Counted from the first letter of the stretch, positions 1-5,974 are shown. The stretch is 5,974 nucleotides of DNA from Alphaproteobacteria bacterium (GCA_018665505.1 JABJCS010000054.1:1-5974); one strand, 5' to 3'. A program made the numbers and translations. Notes: generated by a model from the letters alone, not told the origin.

Positions 1-12
1 CGACTAAGTTCA

Positions 13-20
13 GGAAAGGA
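13..20 (+). promoter_or_regulatory. Ribosome binding site of sseA
   Basis: A purine-rich AGGAAAGGA stretch ends five bases before the ATG at 26 and supports that start. The remaining bases 1-12 are too few to tell whether they belong to the tail of an upstream gene or to a spacer. No promoter can be judged. Confidence 0.6.
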
Positions 21-25
21 ACTCA

Positions 26-871
26 ATGTCATACGTTAAACCCGAAGCGCTGGTCTCTACCGACTGGCTCGCTGAAAATATCGACAATCCAAAGGTCTGT
101 ATCGTCGACGCCTCCCTGCCGCGCGTCGGTGTCAAGGAAGACACGCGGGCGAATTACCGTGACGCGCATATCCCGGGGGCTCCGTTCTTTGACATTGATA
201 CAATTGCCGACCCGAACGCCACTCTGCCGCATATGATGCCGAGTGCGGAAATATTCGCTAAAGGCGTTGGTGCGCTCGGTATTTCAAACGACTGCAAGGT
301 CGTGGTCTATGATCAACACGGTATCTATTCCGCACCGCGCGGATGGTGGATGTTCCGCGCCTTCGGTCATGACGATGTGGCGGTGCTCGACGGAGGCCTG
401 CCAAAATGGCGTGCTGAGGGTCGGCCCGTAACCGCTGACATCCCTGCTCCGCCCACGGTTGATTTTTCGGCCACATTACGCGCCGATTTGCTGCGTTTAG
501 CGGATCAAGTAAATGCCAACATCGCCAGTGGCAGCGAACAAGTCGTCGATGCTCGCGGCGCTGGCCGCTACAACGGCACGGAACCAGAGACCCGTCCTGG
601 CCTAAGGTCGGGCCATATTCCCGGTTCGATGAATGTCCCCTATGCCAAAATCATCCAAGACGGGGCAATGGTGGACGGCGTTTCACTCACACAAGCGTTC
701 GAAGCCGGAAACGTCGACTTGGCGGAACCGATCACGACCAGCTGCGGCAGCGGTATCACCGCCTGCATTTTAGCGCTTGGGCTCTATCTCAACGGGCGCG
801 ACGATGTCGCCATATATGACGGCTCTTGGACGGAATGGGGTGGACGGGAAGACCTGCCCGTCGAAAAGTAG
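26..871 (+). CDS. sseA: 3-mercaptopyruvate sulfurtransferase (two-domain rhodanese family)
   Basis: This cytoplasmic enzyme would transfer sulfur from 3-mercaptopyruvate, the cysteine transamination product, to a thiol or cyanide acceptor through a cysteine persulfide. The 281 residues match the usual length of bacterial SseA. Two rhodanese domains are visible: an inactive N-terminal one (about 10-132), with the RDAHIPGA and LDGGLPKW signatures, and a catalytic C-terminal one (about 155-278). The catalytic loop is CGSGITAC with Cys240. The CGSG(I/V)T form is typical of mercaptopyruvate sulfurtransferases, whereas thiosulfate sulfurtransferases usually have CRKGVT. The substrate-binding stretch PETRPGLRSGHIPGS (187-201) and the C-terminal DGSWTEWG motif are intact. 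There is no signal peptide. The ATG at 26 has a good ribosome binding site. The stop is six bases before the next gene, so it probably heads an operon with the two GNAT genes. Family assignment is strong; the substrate preference follows from the loop type. Confidence 0.94.
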   Translation: MSYVKPEALVSTDWLAENIDNPKVCIVDASLPRVGVKEDTRANYRDAHIPGAPFFDIDTIADPNATLPHMMPSAEIFAKGVGALGISNDCKVVVYDQHGIYSAPRGWWMFRAFGHDDVAVLDGGLPKWRAEGRPVTADIPAPPTVDFSATLRADLLRLADQVNANIASGSEQVVDARGAGRYNGTEPETRPGLRSGHIPGSMNVPYAKIIQDGAMVDGVSLTQAFEAGNVDLAEPITTSCGSGITACILALGLYLNGRDDVAIYDGSWTEWGGREDLPVEK

Positions 872-877
872 GCGAAA

Positions 878-1303
878 ATGCGAATTCGTCCCATCGCTGA
901 TGGAGATGTCGATGCAGTTGTGACGCTATGGGGAGCGTGCGGGCTGACGCGCCCGTGGAACGCGCCCCATGACGACATCGCGCTCGCGCGGAAAACACCG
1001 CAATGCGAAATTTTCGTCGGCACCGACAATGACGCGATTGTCGCGAGCGTATTGGTCGGCAGCGATGGCCATCGCGGTTGGATATATTACCTCGCGGTCG
1101 ACCCTGACCGCCAAAAAGACGGTCTCGGCCGTGAGGTCATGGCCCATGGCGAAAAGTGGCTTCGAGAATTGGGCGTTCCGAAAGTCGAGCTCATGATCAG
1201 GCCTGAGAACGATGCAGTCCGCCAATTTTACGAGCGTATTGGATACTCGGTGGAAGATCGGATTGTTATGTCGCGCTGGGTCGACGGGCGGGAAGGAAGT
1301 TGA
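878..1303 (+). CDS. ypeA: GNAT family N-acetyltransferase, YpeA-like
   Basis: This is a compact single-domain acetyltransferase of 141 residues, the usual size for the YpeA family. The N-terminal TLWGACGLTRPWN (16-28) and central DGHRGWIYYLAVDP (63-76) resemble remembered E. coli YpeA. The acetyl-CoA pyrophosphate-binding motif A is Q79-x-x-G82-x-G84, and motif B appears as RPENDAVRQFYERIGY (108-123), with Tyr118 in the position of the usual general acid. The acceptor substrate of this family is not known to me, so a small-molecule or peptide amine acetyltransferase is as far as the call goes. The ATG follows the sseA stop by six bases, and a weak AGG overlaps that stop, suggesting translational coupling. 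The stop is one base before the next GNAT gene. The symbol rests on recalled resemblance, not an alignment. Confidence 0.86.
   Translation: MRIRPIADGDVDAVVTLWGACGLTRPWNAPHDDIALARKTPQCEIFVGTDNDAIVASVLVGSDGHRGWIYYLAVDPDRQKDGLGREVMAHGEKWLRELGVPKVELMIRPENDAVRQFYERIGYSVEDRIVMSRWVDGREGS
1291..1299 (+). promoter_or_regulatory. Ribosome binding site fixing the start of the second GNAT gene
   Basis: GGAAGGAAG lies five bases before the ATG at 1305, within the last codons of the upstream acetyltransferase. It favours 1305 over the in-frame ATG at 1212, which would give 31 extra residues read from inside the upstream gene. Confidence 0.65.
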
Positions 1304-1304
1304 A

Positions 1305-1883
1305 ATGATATTCAAAGACAACCGCCTTGAAGTGACGTTCACTTATCTGGAAATGCACAGCGCACCAAGCCGACCCCAAATCCACCCCCCTGTCTTAAAA
1401 CATCCGGTCATGCTGACGCGCATCATGGAGCCGACGGTCAGCTTTTATCGCTACCTCTACAACACCGTCGGCGAACCATGGTTGTGGTATGAACGGCGGA
1501 TCATGGAAGATGATCCTCTCACCCAGATTATCCATGATGATCGTGTCGAGATATATTGCCTATTCGTTGGCGGTGTACCGGCGGGATATGCGGAACTGAA
1601 CCGCCGCGACCGGACCGATATCGCACTCTCTTATTTCGGCCTCATCCCTGACTTCATCGGCAAAGGACTTGGCCGTTATTTTCTCGAAGCGGTGATCGAT
1701 ATTGCCTGGAGCTATCATCCCAACCGCTTTTGGCTTCATACCTGTACATTGGATCATCCTTCCGCATTGCCTAATTATCAGCGACGGGGATTCTCACCAT
1801 TCAATCAGATTACCCGCAAGGTAATGGACCCTCGCCGGGTCGGCTATATGCCCGTCAATGTCGGGCCGCCAATGGATATCTGA
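1305..1883 (+). CDS. GNAT family N-acetyltransferase, substrate unknown
   Basis: This is a 192-residue protein with a GNAT fold in its second half. The strand before the acetyl-CoA loop reads DIALSYFGLIPDF (105-117). It is followed by the pyrophosphate-binding loop IGKGLG (118-123) and the helix RYFLEAVIDIAW. The C-terminal TLDHPSALPNYQRRGF (148-163) is the usual motif B region with a Tyr (158) in the general-acid position. The N-terminal half carries an aromatic segment, FYRYLYNTVGEPWLWYERR (47-65), that I associate with a group of GNATs found in alphaproteobacteria. The reaction would be acetyl transfer from acetyl-CoA to an unknown amine in the cytoplasm. I chose the ATG at 1305 because a good ribosome binding site precedes it and it begins one base after the upstream stop; a longer frame from 1212 would overlap that gene by 92 bases. 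It is probably co-transcribed with sseA and the first GNAT, and is convergent with the next gene. Confidence 0.84.
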   Translation: MIFKDNRLEVTFTYLEMHSAPSRPQIHPPVLKHPVMLTRIMEPTVSFYRYLYNTVGEPWLWYERRIMEDDPLTQIIHDDRVEIYCLFVGGVPAGYAELNRRDRTDIALSYFGLIPDFIGKGLGRYFLEAVIDIAWSYHPNRFWLHTCTLDHPSALPNYQRRGFSPFNQITRKVMDPRRVGYMPVNVGPPMDI

Positions 1884-1925
1884 CAGGCAATCGAAATGAC
1901 GTTGTCTGAGAGGCGCTATTCCAAA
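1884..1925. other. Short convergent intergenic gap
   Basis: Only 42 bases separate the stops of the plus-strand GNAT gene and the minus-strand oxidoreductase. The best local pairing is GAGGC (1910-1914) with GCCTC (1930-1934), a five-base stem with a 15-base loop and no T-run. I see no convincing intrinsic terminator for either strand. Confidence 0.5.
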
Positions 1926-3038
1926 TTAAGCCTCAAGGACCTCACGAACCCGATCCGCAATCGCCAGTGAAGCGGTCAGCCCCGGCGATTCAATACCGAG
2001 CAGATTGACCATTCCGGGAACGCCGTGAATGTCGGGGCCCTGGACGACAAAATCCGCCGCCTCTTCACCGGGGCCGGAAATCTTCGGACGTATGCCGCAA
2101 TACCCCGGAGCCAATGCGCCATCCTTTAATCCCGGCCAGTACGTGCGAACCGCGTCGTAAAACTTTTCCGCACGTGCAAGATCGACGGAATATTCGATCT
2201 CATCGATCCATTCCACATCAGGCCCGAACCGCGCCTGCCCGCCAAGATCGATGGTGATATGCACGCCGAGCCCACCTGGCTCGGGAACCGGATAAATCAG
2301 ACGGTTGAACGGTGATCTACCTAACAGGGAATAATAATTTCCCTTGGCATAATAAGCATTTGGCGCGTGTTCCCTCGGAAAACCTGAGATGTTTTGGAGC
2401 AGCGTCGGGGCATGTAATCCGGCGCTGTTGATCACCGTATTGCAGGCGAGCCGCATCGGCATTTCCCCGCCAACGTCCAGAACGACGCCGTCCTCCGTGA
2501 CTTCCCCACCTTGCACCGGACTCAAAAAAGCGATCATAGCCCCGTAGTCTTCCGCGTCGCCTTGATAGGCCAGCATGACGCCATGGCTATCGACGAGGCC
2601 GGTAGACGGCGACAGAAGTGCTGCCACGCAGTTCAATTCAGGCTCCATATCGGTCGCTTCGTTGCCGCCGATCATTTCCAGATCGCCGACACCGTTCGCC
2701 GCTGCTTTGGCTTGAATTTCTTTCAGTGTATCGACCTGATCGCCGAGCGTCGCCACGATCAATTTCGTGATGCGCTTATAGGTGACGCCGTGCTCGTCGC
2801 AATATTGGTACAACCGTTTCTTACCTTTGACACAGAGCAAAGCCTTCAGACTGTCCTTTGGATAGTAGATCCCGGCATGGATGACTTCGCTATTCCGGGA
2901 ACTGGTCTCGCTGCCGATCATATCCGCAGCTTCCAGAACAATCACCTCGCGTCCCGCCATGGCCATTTCGCGCGCGACCGCGAGGCCCACGACACCCGCG
3001 CCGATCACGACGCAATCCACTTTCTCGATTTCCGACAC
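1926..3038 (-). CDS. FAD-dependent oxidoreductase, L-2-hydroxyglutarate dehydrogenase/oxidase (LhgO) superfamily
   Basis: This 370-residue flavoprotein has the DAO-type fold. An N-terminal Rossmann motif GAGVVGLA (13-20) is followed by the acidic end of the second strand, VIVLEA, for FAD ribose binding. The block [15 protein letters not shown] (46-60), continuing into [10 protein letters not shown], closely resembles the TGHNSGVIHAGVYY block of LhgO/L2[24 protein letters not shown] (248-267) and the C-terminal [17 protein letters not shown] (348-364) also match that superfamily. It would oxidise a 2-hydroxy acid or related substrate, passing electrons to oxygen or a quinone. Compared with LhgO as I recall it, the TGH before NSG becomes SSR and the G after NS becomes E. 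The protein is also about 50 residues shorter, so the substrate may not be L-2-hydroxyglutarate, and I give no symbol. It starts with GTG, supported by GGAGG five bases upstream. It is transcribed alone and divergently from metC. Confidence 0.87.
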   Translation of the reverse strand: MSEIEKVDCVVIGAGVVGLAVAREMAMAGREVIVLEAADMIGSETSSRNSEVIHAGIYYPKDSLKALLCVKGKKRLYQYCDEHGVTYKRITKLIVATLGDQVDTLKEIQAKAAANGVGDLEMIGGNEATDMEPELNCVAALLSPSTGLVDSHGVMLAYQGDAEDYGAMIAFLSPVQGGEVTEDGVVLDVGGEMPMRLACNTVINSAGLHAPTLLQNISGFPREHAPNAYYAKGNYYSLLGRSPFNRLIYPVPEPGGLGVHITIDLGGQARFGPDVEWIDEIEYSVDLARAEKFYDAVRTYWPGLKDGALAPGYCGIRPKISGPGEEAADFVVQGPDIHGVPGMVNLLGIESPGLTASLAIADRVREVLEA

Positions 3039-3043
3039 CCCTA

Positions 3044-3048
3044 CCTCC
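3044..3048 (-). promoter_or_regulatory. Ribosome binding site deciding the GTG start of the oxidoreductase
   Basis: On the minus strand, GGAGG stands five bases before the GTG at 3038-3036. This is the best Shine-Dalgarno match in the window and makes the non-ATG start credible. Confidence 0.75.
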
Positions 3049-3130
3049 GGTCGACATATCTCGTAAAAAGCCGCTGGCTAGCAGACCGACACGATGCTTC
3101 AATGTCCACCGCCGCCACTAGGCGGGTCTC

Positions 3131-3136
3131 TATAAA
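3131..3136 (+). promoter_or_regulatory. Possible -10 element of the metC promoter
   Basis: TATAAA is a near-consensus -10 hexamer fifteen bases before the metC ATG. The matching -35 position (around 3108-3113) is GC-rich and not TTGACA-like, so an activator-dependent promoter or a chance match are both possible. Confidence 0.25.
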
Positions 3137-3151
3137 CCAATTGAGCGAAGC

Positions 3152-4318
3152 ATGAAAGACGACACAAAAATCACCCATTCCGGTCGCCACCCTTTTGACC
3201 ATCACGGCGCCGTCAATCCACCGGTCTATCACGCTTCGACGATCCTGTTCCCGACGATGAAGGAATACGCGGAACGCGGCGATACCGCAAAAGTGCGCTA
3301 CGGTCGGCGGGGCACGCCGACGACTTTCGCGCTGGAGGATGCCTTGACGGCGCTTGAAGGCGATGCCGCCGCGGGTACCGCAATCGTGCCGTCCGGACTG
3401 GCTGCCATTACCATGTCGCTCATGGCTCTCGTGCAGACCGGCGATCATATCTTGATCACCGATAATTCGTACGGGCCGACCCGCAACTTTAGCAATGGTA
3501 CTCTCGCTCGTTTTGGTGTTGAGGCAGAATATTATGATCCGGGTATCGGTGCCGGGATCGAACAATTGATCCGTCCGAATACGCGGTTGATTTGGTTGGA
3601 ATCGCCCGGCAGTCAAACCTTTGAGATGCAAGACGTACCCGCCATCGTCGAAGTCGCAAAGGCGAAGGGTGTCAAAACCCTCATCGATAACACATGGAGC
3701 GGCGGTTACTTTTACAAACCGCTCGCTCAAGGAGTCGACGTATCGGTGCAAGCGGGTACGAAGTATATCGTCGCGCATTCCGACGTCATGCTGGGTTCGA
3801 TCACCAGCAATGAGGCTACGCACGAGCAGATTTATAGCTCCGCGCAAAGTTTCGGTGCCTGTTCCGGACCGGACGATATTTATTTGGCGCTGCGCGGATT
3901 GCGAACGATGGGTGTCCGCATGCCGCGCCATCACGAATCCGGATTAGCGATTGCCCGTTGGTTGCAAGAGCGCCCGGAAGTCATTCGCGTCATGCATCCG
4001 GGATTACCACAGGATCCGGGGCACGAACTCTGGAAACGCGATTTTTCCGGCGCTTCCGGCCTCTTTGGTTTCGTTGTCGACAGCACGAATTCCGATAAAG
4101 CCGCCGCGATGCTGGACGGCTTGAAATTCTATGGAATGGGTTCTAGTTGGGGTGGTTTCGAAAGCCTATTGATACCTGCTTCGCCTGAAAAGAACCGCAC
4201 GGCAACCGAGTGGAACCCCGGCGGATTCACCATGCGTATTCATGTCGGGCTCGAAGATATTGACGATTTGATCGCCGATCTCGATGCGGGATTCGATCGA
4301 TACAACAAAGCGGGCTGA
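3152..4318 (+). CDS. metC: Cystathionine beta-lyase (PLP-dependent, Cys/Met metabolism family)
   Basis: This enzyme cleaves cystathionine to homocysteine, pyruvate and ammonia, the step before methionine synthase in the transsulfuration route; it is cytoplasmic. The 388 residues fit the family's usual 390-400. The PLP Schiff-base lysine is Lys204 in TKYIVAHSDVMLGS (203-216), a form characteristic of proteobacterial MetC rather than MetB. Asp179 in LIDNTW would hold the PLP ring nitrogen, and Tyr107 in NSYGPT would stack on the ring. Tyr50-Gly-Arg52 in VRYGRRGTPT (48-57) would contact the phosphate from the neighbouring subunit. Arg362 in MRIHVGLED (361-369) would bind the substrate carboxylate. 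The ATG has only a weak GAG-type ribosome binding site nearby, and no better in-frame start is seen upstream. Its stop lies three bases before hisI, so it is the likely first gene of metC-hisI-modA-modB. Related PLP lyases can also act on cysteine or other sulfur amino acids. Confidence 0.94.
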   Translation: MKDDTKITHSGRHPFDHHGAVNPPVYHASTILFPTMKEYAERGDTAKVRYGRRGTPTTFALEDALTALEGDAAAGTAIVPSGLAAITMSLMALVQTGDHILITDNSYGPTRNFSNGTLARFGVEAEYYDPGIGAGIEQLIRPNTRLIWLESPGSQTFEMQDVPAIVEVAKAKGVKTLIDNTWSGGYFYKPLAQGVDVSVQAGTKYIVAHSDVMLGSITSNEATHEQIYSSAQSFGACSGPDDIYLALRGLRTMGVRMPRHHESGLAIARWLQERPEVIRVMHPGLPQDPGHELWKRDFSGASGLFGFVVDSTNSDKAAAMLDGLKFYGMGSSWGGFESLLIPASPEKNRTATEWNPGGFTMRIHVGLEDIDDLIADLDAGFDRYNKAG

Positions 4319-4321
4319 TCC

Positions 4322-4711
4322 ATGAGCTCCGACGACTTCGTCGCCTCAATCAAGTTCGACACAGATGGTCTCGTCCCCGCTATCGCACAACAGCACGATA
4401 GCGGGGAAGTCTTGATGATGGCGTGGATGAACACCGATTCCATACTGGAAACGTTGGAAACCGGACGGGTGTGTTATTGGTCTCGGTCGCGCCAATCTCT
4501 TTGGCGGAAGGGCGAATCATCCGGACAGGTACAGATCCTCAAAGAGATGCAAATCGATTGCGATGGCGATACATTGCTATTGAAGGTCGATCAGACCGGT
4601 GTCGCCTGCCATACTGGGCGACGTTCATGCTTTTATCGCGCGGTGCGTGACGGCACATTGATCACCATTGCGGAGCAACTTGTTGATCCAGCGGACCTTT
4701 ATCAAAAATAG
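4322..4711 (+). CDS. hisI: Phosphoribosyl-AMP cyclohydrolase, monofunctional
   Basis: HisI opens the adenine ring of phosphoribosyl-AMP to give ProFAR in the third step of histidine synthesis. The protein is a Zn- and Mg-dependent cytoplasmic homodimer in characterised members. The 129 residues cover only the cyclohydrolase domain; there is no HisE part, as expected where hisE is a separate gene. The core motifs are complete: VLMMAWMN (30-37), [18 protein letters not shown] (52-69) and DCDGD (79-83), followed by [14 protein letters not shown] (93-106). Cys80, Cys96 and Cys103 keep the 16- and 7-residue spacing of the zinc cysteines of archaeal HisI, and Asp79, Asp81 and Asp83 are the expected Mg ligands. 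The gene starts three bases after metC and its 3' end overlaps modA. A perfect inverted repeat lies within codons 18-29. No other his gene is present in the window. Confidence 0.96.
   Translation: MSSDDFVASIKFDTDGLVPAIAQQHDSGEVLMMAWMNTDSILETLETGRVCYWSRSRQSLWRKGESSGQVQILKEMQIDCDGDTLLLKVDQTGVACHTGRRSCFYRAVRDGTLITIAEQLVDPADLYQK
4374..4407 (+). repeat. Perfect 12-bp inverted repeat (stem-loop) inside hisI
   Basis: TCCCCGCTATCG (4374-4385) is followed by a ten-base spacer and then CGATAGCGGGGA (4396-4407), its exact reverse complement. The RNA could form a 12-bp GC-rich hairpin about 50 bases into hisI. There is no T-run after the stem on either strand, so it does not look like a simple intrinsic terminator. 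It may be an RNA processing, stability or pausing element, a dyad binding site, or a chance product of the codons for a conserved protein segment. I saw no second copy in the window. Confidence 0.75.
4672..4675 (+). promoter_or_regulatory. Ribosome binding site for modA, inside hisI
   Basis: GGAG lies seven bases before the TTG at 4683 and four before the TTG at 4680. It has no such relation to the farthest-upstream TTG at 4668, so 4683 is my preferred modA start. Initiation here would be within the last ten codons of hisI, allowing translational coupling. Confidence 0.45.
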
Positions 4712-5501
4712 GCAAAACAGTCCGCTGCAACGCCTCTCTATTTGGCTTTCCCTCGCTGTTTCTGTCCTGATTTTGCCCTGCATCGCTAGCGCGAACGACA
4801 TTCGACTGTTTGCCGCCGCGAGTACAACAAAACCCGTGACCGAAATTTTGGCCTTATATTCAAAACTAAACGGGACCAAAGCAGTTCCGGTATTCGCGGC
4901 CAGCGGAGCGCTTGCTCGTCAAATCGACCAAGGTGCGCCGGCCGATATCTTTCTGTCTGCCAACCCGCGCTGGATGGATTGGCTGGAAGCACGAAAGCGG
5001 CTTCGCCCAGGGAGTCGCCGCGATCTCATCGGCAATTGCCTCGCTCTCATCCAACCGCAAGGCCAGGCCGCATTCCCTCCCCTCGCATCAGATGCAGCTT
5101 CCATGTTCGAGAAACTCCGATTTGCCATTGGCGATCCTGCTTATGTACCGGCAGGAGAATATGCGTCAACAGCCTTAGAACGCCTGGGCCTTTGGGATTC
5201 GATCGCGCCACGCGCTGCTCGCATGCCGAGCGTCCGCCATGTACTTTATCTCCTGGAACGCGGCGAAGCCGACGCCGGTCTCGTATACCGCTCGGATGCT
5301 CTCACCAGCGCCAGAGTCCATGTCGCGGAGACGATTGACCCAACATTCCATGGCGATATCGTCTATCCTGTGGCGCAAATTGATCGTCTGGACGCTTCTA
5401 TGGACACCCGAAGTCTATTTGAATTCCTCACCACCGCGACCGCACTCGCAATCTTCGAACAATACGGGTTTAGGTTACTCGAAAAGAAATGCTCGAACTG
5501 A
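4683..5501 (+). CDS. modA: Molybdate ABC transporter, periplasmic substrate-binding protein
   Basis: ModA captures molybdate (and usually tungstate) in the periplasm and delivers it to ModBC. With the start at 4683 the protein has 272 residues. The start is uncertain: no ATG or GTG precedes the signal peptide, and only TTG codons at 4668, 4680 and 4683 are available. An N-terminal basic stretch is followed by a hydrophobic core (about 19-34) and an ASA cleavage site before Asn38, giving a Sec signal peptide. The cysteine before the site follows Pro, so a lipobox is unlikely. The mature protein begins [12 protein letters not shown], then has [20 protein letters not shown] (71-90), [12 protein letters not shown] (150-161) and GLVYRSDA (199-206). 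These match the ModA blocks that supply the oxyanion-binding Ser, Ser, Ala, Val and Tyr. It ends with AIFEQYGF, as in the family. It overlaps hisI by 29 bases and modB by 13. A tungstate-preferring protein cannot be excluded. Confidence 0.9.
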   Translation: MIQRTFIKNRQNSPLQRLSIWLSLAVSVLILPCIASANDIRLFAAASTTKPVTEILALYSKLNGTKAVPVFAASGALARQIDQGAPADIFLSANPRWMDWLEARKRLRPGSRRDLIGNCLALIQPQGQAAFPPLASDAASMFEKLRFAIGDPAYVPAGEYASTALERLGLWDSIAPRAARMPSVRHVLYLLERGEADAGLVYRSDALTSARVHVAETIDPTFHGDIVYPVAQIDRLDASMDTRSLFEFLTTATALAIFEQYGFRLLEKKCSN

Positions 5502-5974
5502 CCGAATTCGAATTTGCGGCACTGCTCCTCAGCCTTAAGGTTGCGGTCGTAAGCGTGCTAATCTGCCTGCCTCTCGGCCTTGCGGCCGCTTGGCTGTTGG
5601 CACGAGTAGAATTCTATGGAAAATCAGCCGTAGACGCCGTTTTCCACCTCCCCTTAGTAGTGCCGCCAGTGGTTGTTGGATATCTCCTTCTCATACTCTT
5701 TGGCCGCTCAGGTCCTCTCGGGAGTTGGCTATATACCCAATTTGGCATCTCAATTGCCTTTACATGGAAAGGAGCCGCAATCGCAGCCGCTGTCATGGCG
5801 TTTCCATTGATGGTCCGTGCCATGCGCCGATCGACATTTTCTAACGATAGGCGCCTCGAGGCCGCCGCCAGAACGCTTGGTGCATCCCGCGTCCGCGTAT
5901 TTTCCACCATTACGCTTCCTCTGATGGCACCGGGAATTCTTGTCGGCGCGGTACTCGCATTCGCGAGAGCGTTA
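5489..5974 (+). CDS. modB: Molybdate ABC transporter permease, partial (3' end beyond window)
   Basis: This frame runs open to the last base of the window, giving 162 residues of a protein that is usually about 220-230 long. It would form the inner-membrane channel that takes molybdate from ModA, powered by ModC. Visible segments are TM1 (about 10-39), TM2 (about 48-72, including HLPLVVPPVVVGYLLL, a ModB hallmark) and TM3 (about 88-110, with FTWKGAAIAAAVMAFPLMVR). The cytoplasmic EAA loop for ATPase docking is EAAARTLGASRVRVF followed by TLPLMAPG (124-149). The last residues, AFARAL, lead into where the family normally has GEFG. The ATG at 5489 lies inside the end of modA with a 13-base overlap, and a weak AAAAG precedes it, so coupling to modA is likely. 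The ATPase gene modC is expected just downstream but is not in view. Confidence 0.93.
   Translation, partial: MLELTEFEFAALLLSLKVAVVSVLICLPLGLAAAWLLARVEFYGKSAVDAVFHLPLVVPPVVVGYLLLILFGRSGPLGSWLYTQFGISIAFTWKGAAIAAAVMAFPLMVRAMRRSTFSNDRRLEAAARTLGASRVRVFSTITLPLMAPGILVGAVLAFARAL

Larger units (their letters stand above)
3039..3151. promoter_or_regulatory. Divergent intergenic region between the oxidoreductase and metC
   Basis: These 113 bases must contain or sit near the promoters of two divergent genes. On the plus strand, TATAAA at 3131-3136 is a possible -10 element for metC, but I see no good -35 at the right distance. If it is used, the metC leader would be only about nine bases. A short inverted repeat, CCGCC-ACTA-GGCGG (3112-3125), lies just upstream and could be an operator half-site pair or coincidence. 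No clear sigma-70 pair is visible for the minus strand. I do not recognise a SAM riboswitch here; the space and sequence do not fit one. Confidence 0.4.

Noticed and set aside
1212..1304. 31-residue N-terminal extension of the second GNAT from an upstream ATG
   Set aside because: It would overlap the first GNAT gene by 92 bases, has no ribosome binding site noted, and encodes nothing resembling the family. The ATG at 1305 has a good ribosome binding site and one-base spacing from the upstream stop.
1910..1934. Possible bidirectional terminator between the convergent genes
   Set aside because: The stem is only five bases with a 15-base loop and there is no T-run, so it does not meet the usual criteria.
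3039..3151. SAM-type riboswitch ahead of metC
   Set aside because: This was considered because such elements precede methionine genes in alphaproteobacteria. I could not find a matching conserved core or pseudoknot, and the likely leader is too short.
2511..3155. Plus-strand open frame (214 codons) opposite the FAD oxidoreductase
   Set aside because: The minus strand encodes a clear flavoprotein with good motifs and a strong ribosome binding site. The plus-strand translation is rich in His, Arg and Asp with no family resemblance.
3041..3934. Long minus-strand open frame (297 codons) opposite metC
   Set aside because: It lies antisense to metC, whose catalytic motifs are complete, and its translation is rich in Arg/His with no recognisable domain. 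It also covers the divergent promoter region. It is a shadow of GC-biased codon use.
5505..5514. 10-bp palindrome AATTCGAATT at the start of modB
   Set aside because: It is a short self-complementary sequence within coding DNA with no loop, neighbour repeat or regulatory context; chance is the simplest explanation.

Overview
The window is an ordinary-looking, densely coding stretch of a bacterial chromosome. It is most likely from an alphaproteobacterium of moderate GC (about 55% by eye). That assignment is an inference from family resemblance: a separate monofunctional HisI rather than a HisIE fusion, the proteobacterial SseA/MetC types, and the YpeA-like GNAT. No single diagnostic marker settles it. 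I see no mobile element, CRISPR array, tRNA, rRNA or phage gene.

Layout. (1) Positions 26-1883, plus strand: three closely packed genes, namely a two-domain 3-mercaptopyruvate sulfurtransferase (sseA), a YpeA-like GNAT acetyltransferase and a second, unrelated-looking GNAT. The gaps are 6 and 1 nt, so they probably form one operon. The real start of the second GNAT is 1305, not the longer in-frame extension. (2) Positions 1926-3038, minus strand: a GTG-started FAD-dependent oxidoreductase of the L-2-hydroxyglutarate dehydrogenase/oxidase (LhgO) superfamily, convergent with the GNAT pair. (3) Positions 3039-3151: a 113-bp divergent intergenic region that must hold the 5' signals of both the oxidoreductase and metC. 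(4) Positions 3152-5974, plus strand: metC (cystathionine beta-lyase), hisI (phosphoribosyl-AMP cyclohydrolase), modA (periplasmic molybdate-binding protein) and modB (molybdate permease, cut by the window end). The junctions are a 3-nt gap, a 29-nt overlap and a 13-nt overlap, which points to one transcript that joins methionine synthesis, histidine synthesis and molybdate uptake.

How the genes may work together. SseA and MetC both handle sulfur from cysteine or related thiols, and ModAB imports the metal of molybdenum cofactor enzymes. A sulfur/molybdenum theme is therefore possible but is only inference. HisI is a housekeeping histidine enzyme with no obvious link to the theme.

The most notable non-coding signal is a perfect 12-bp inverted repeat with a 10-nt loop (4374-4407) inside the 5' part of hisI, with no T-run on either side. 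The modA start is also unusual: only TTG codons are available ahead of its signal peptide, and all of them lie inside hisI. I found no convincing new biological system here.
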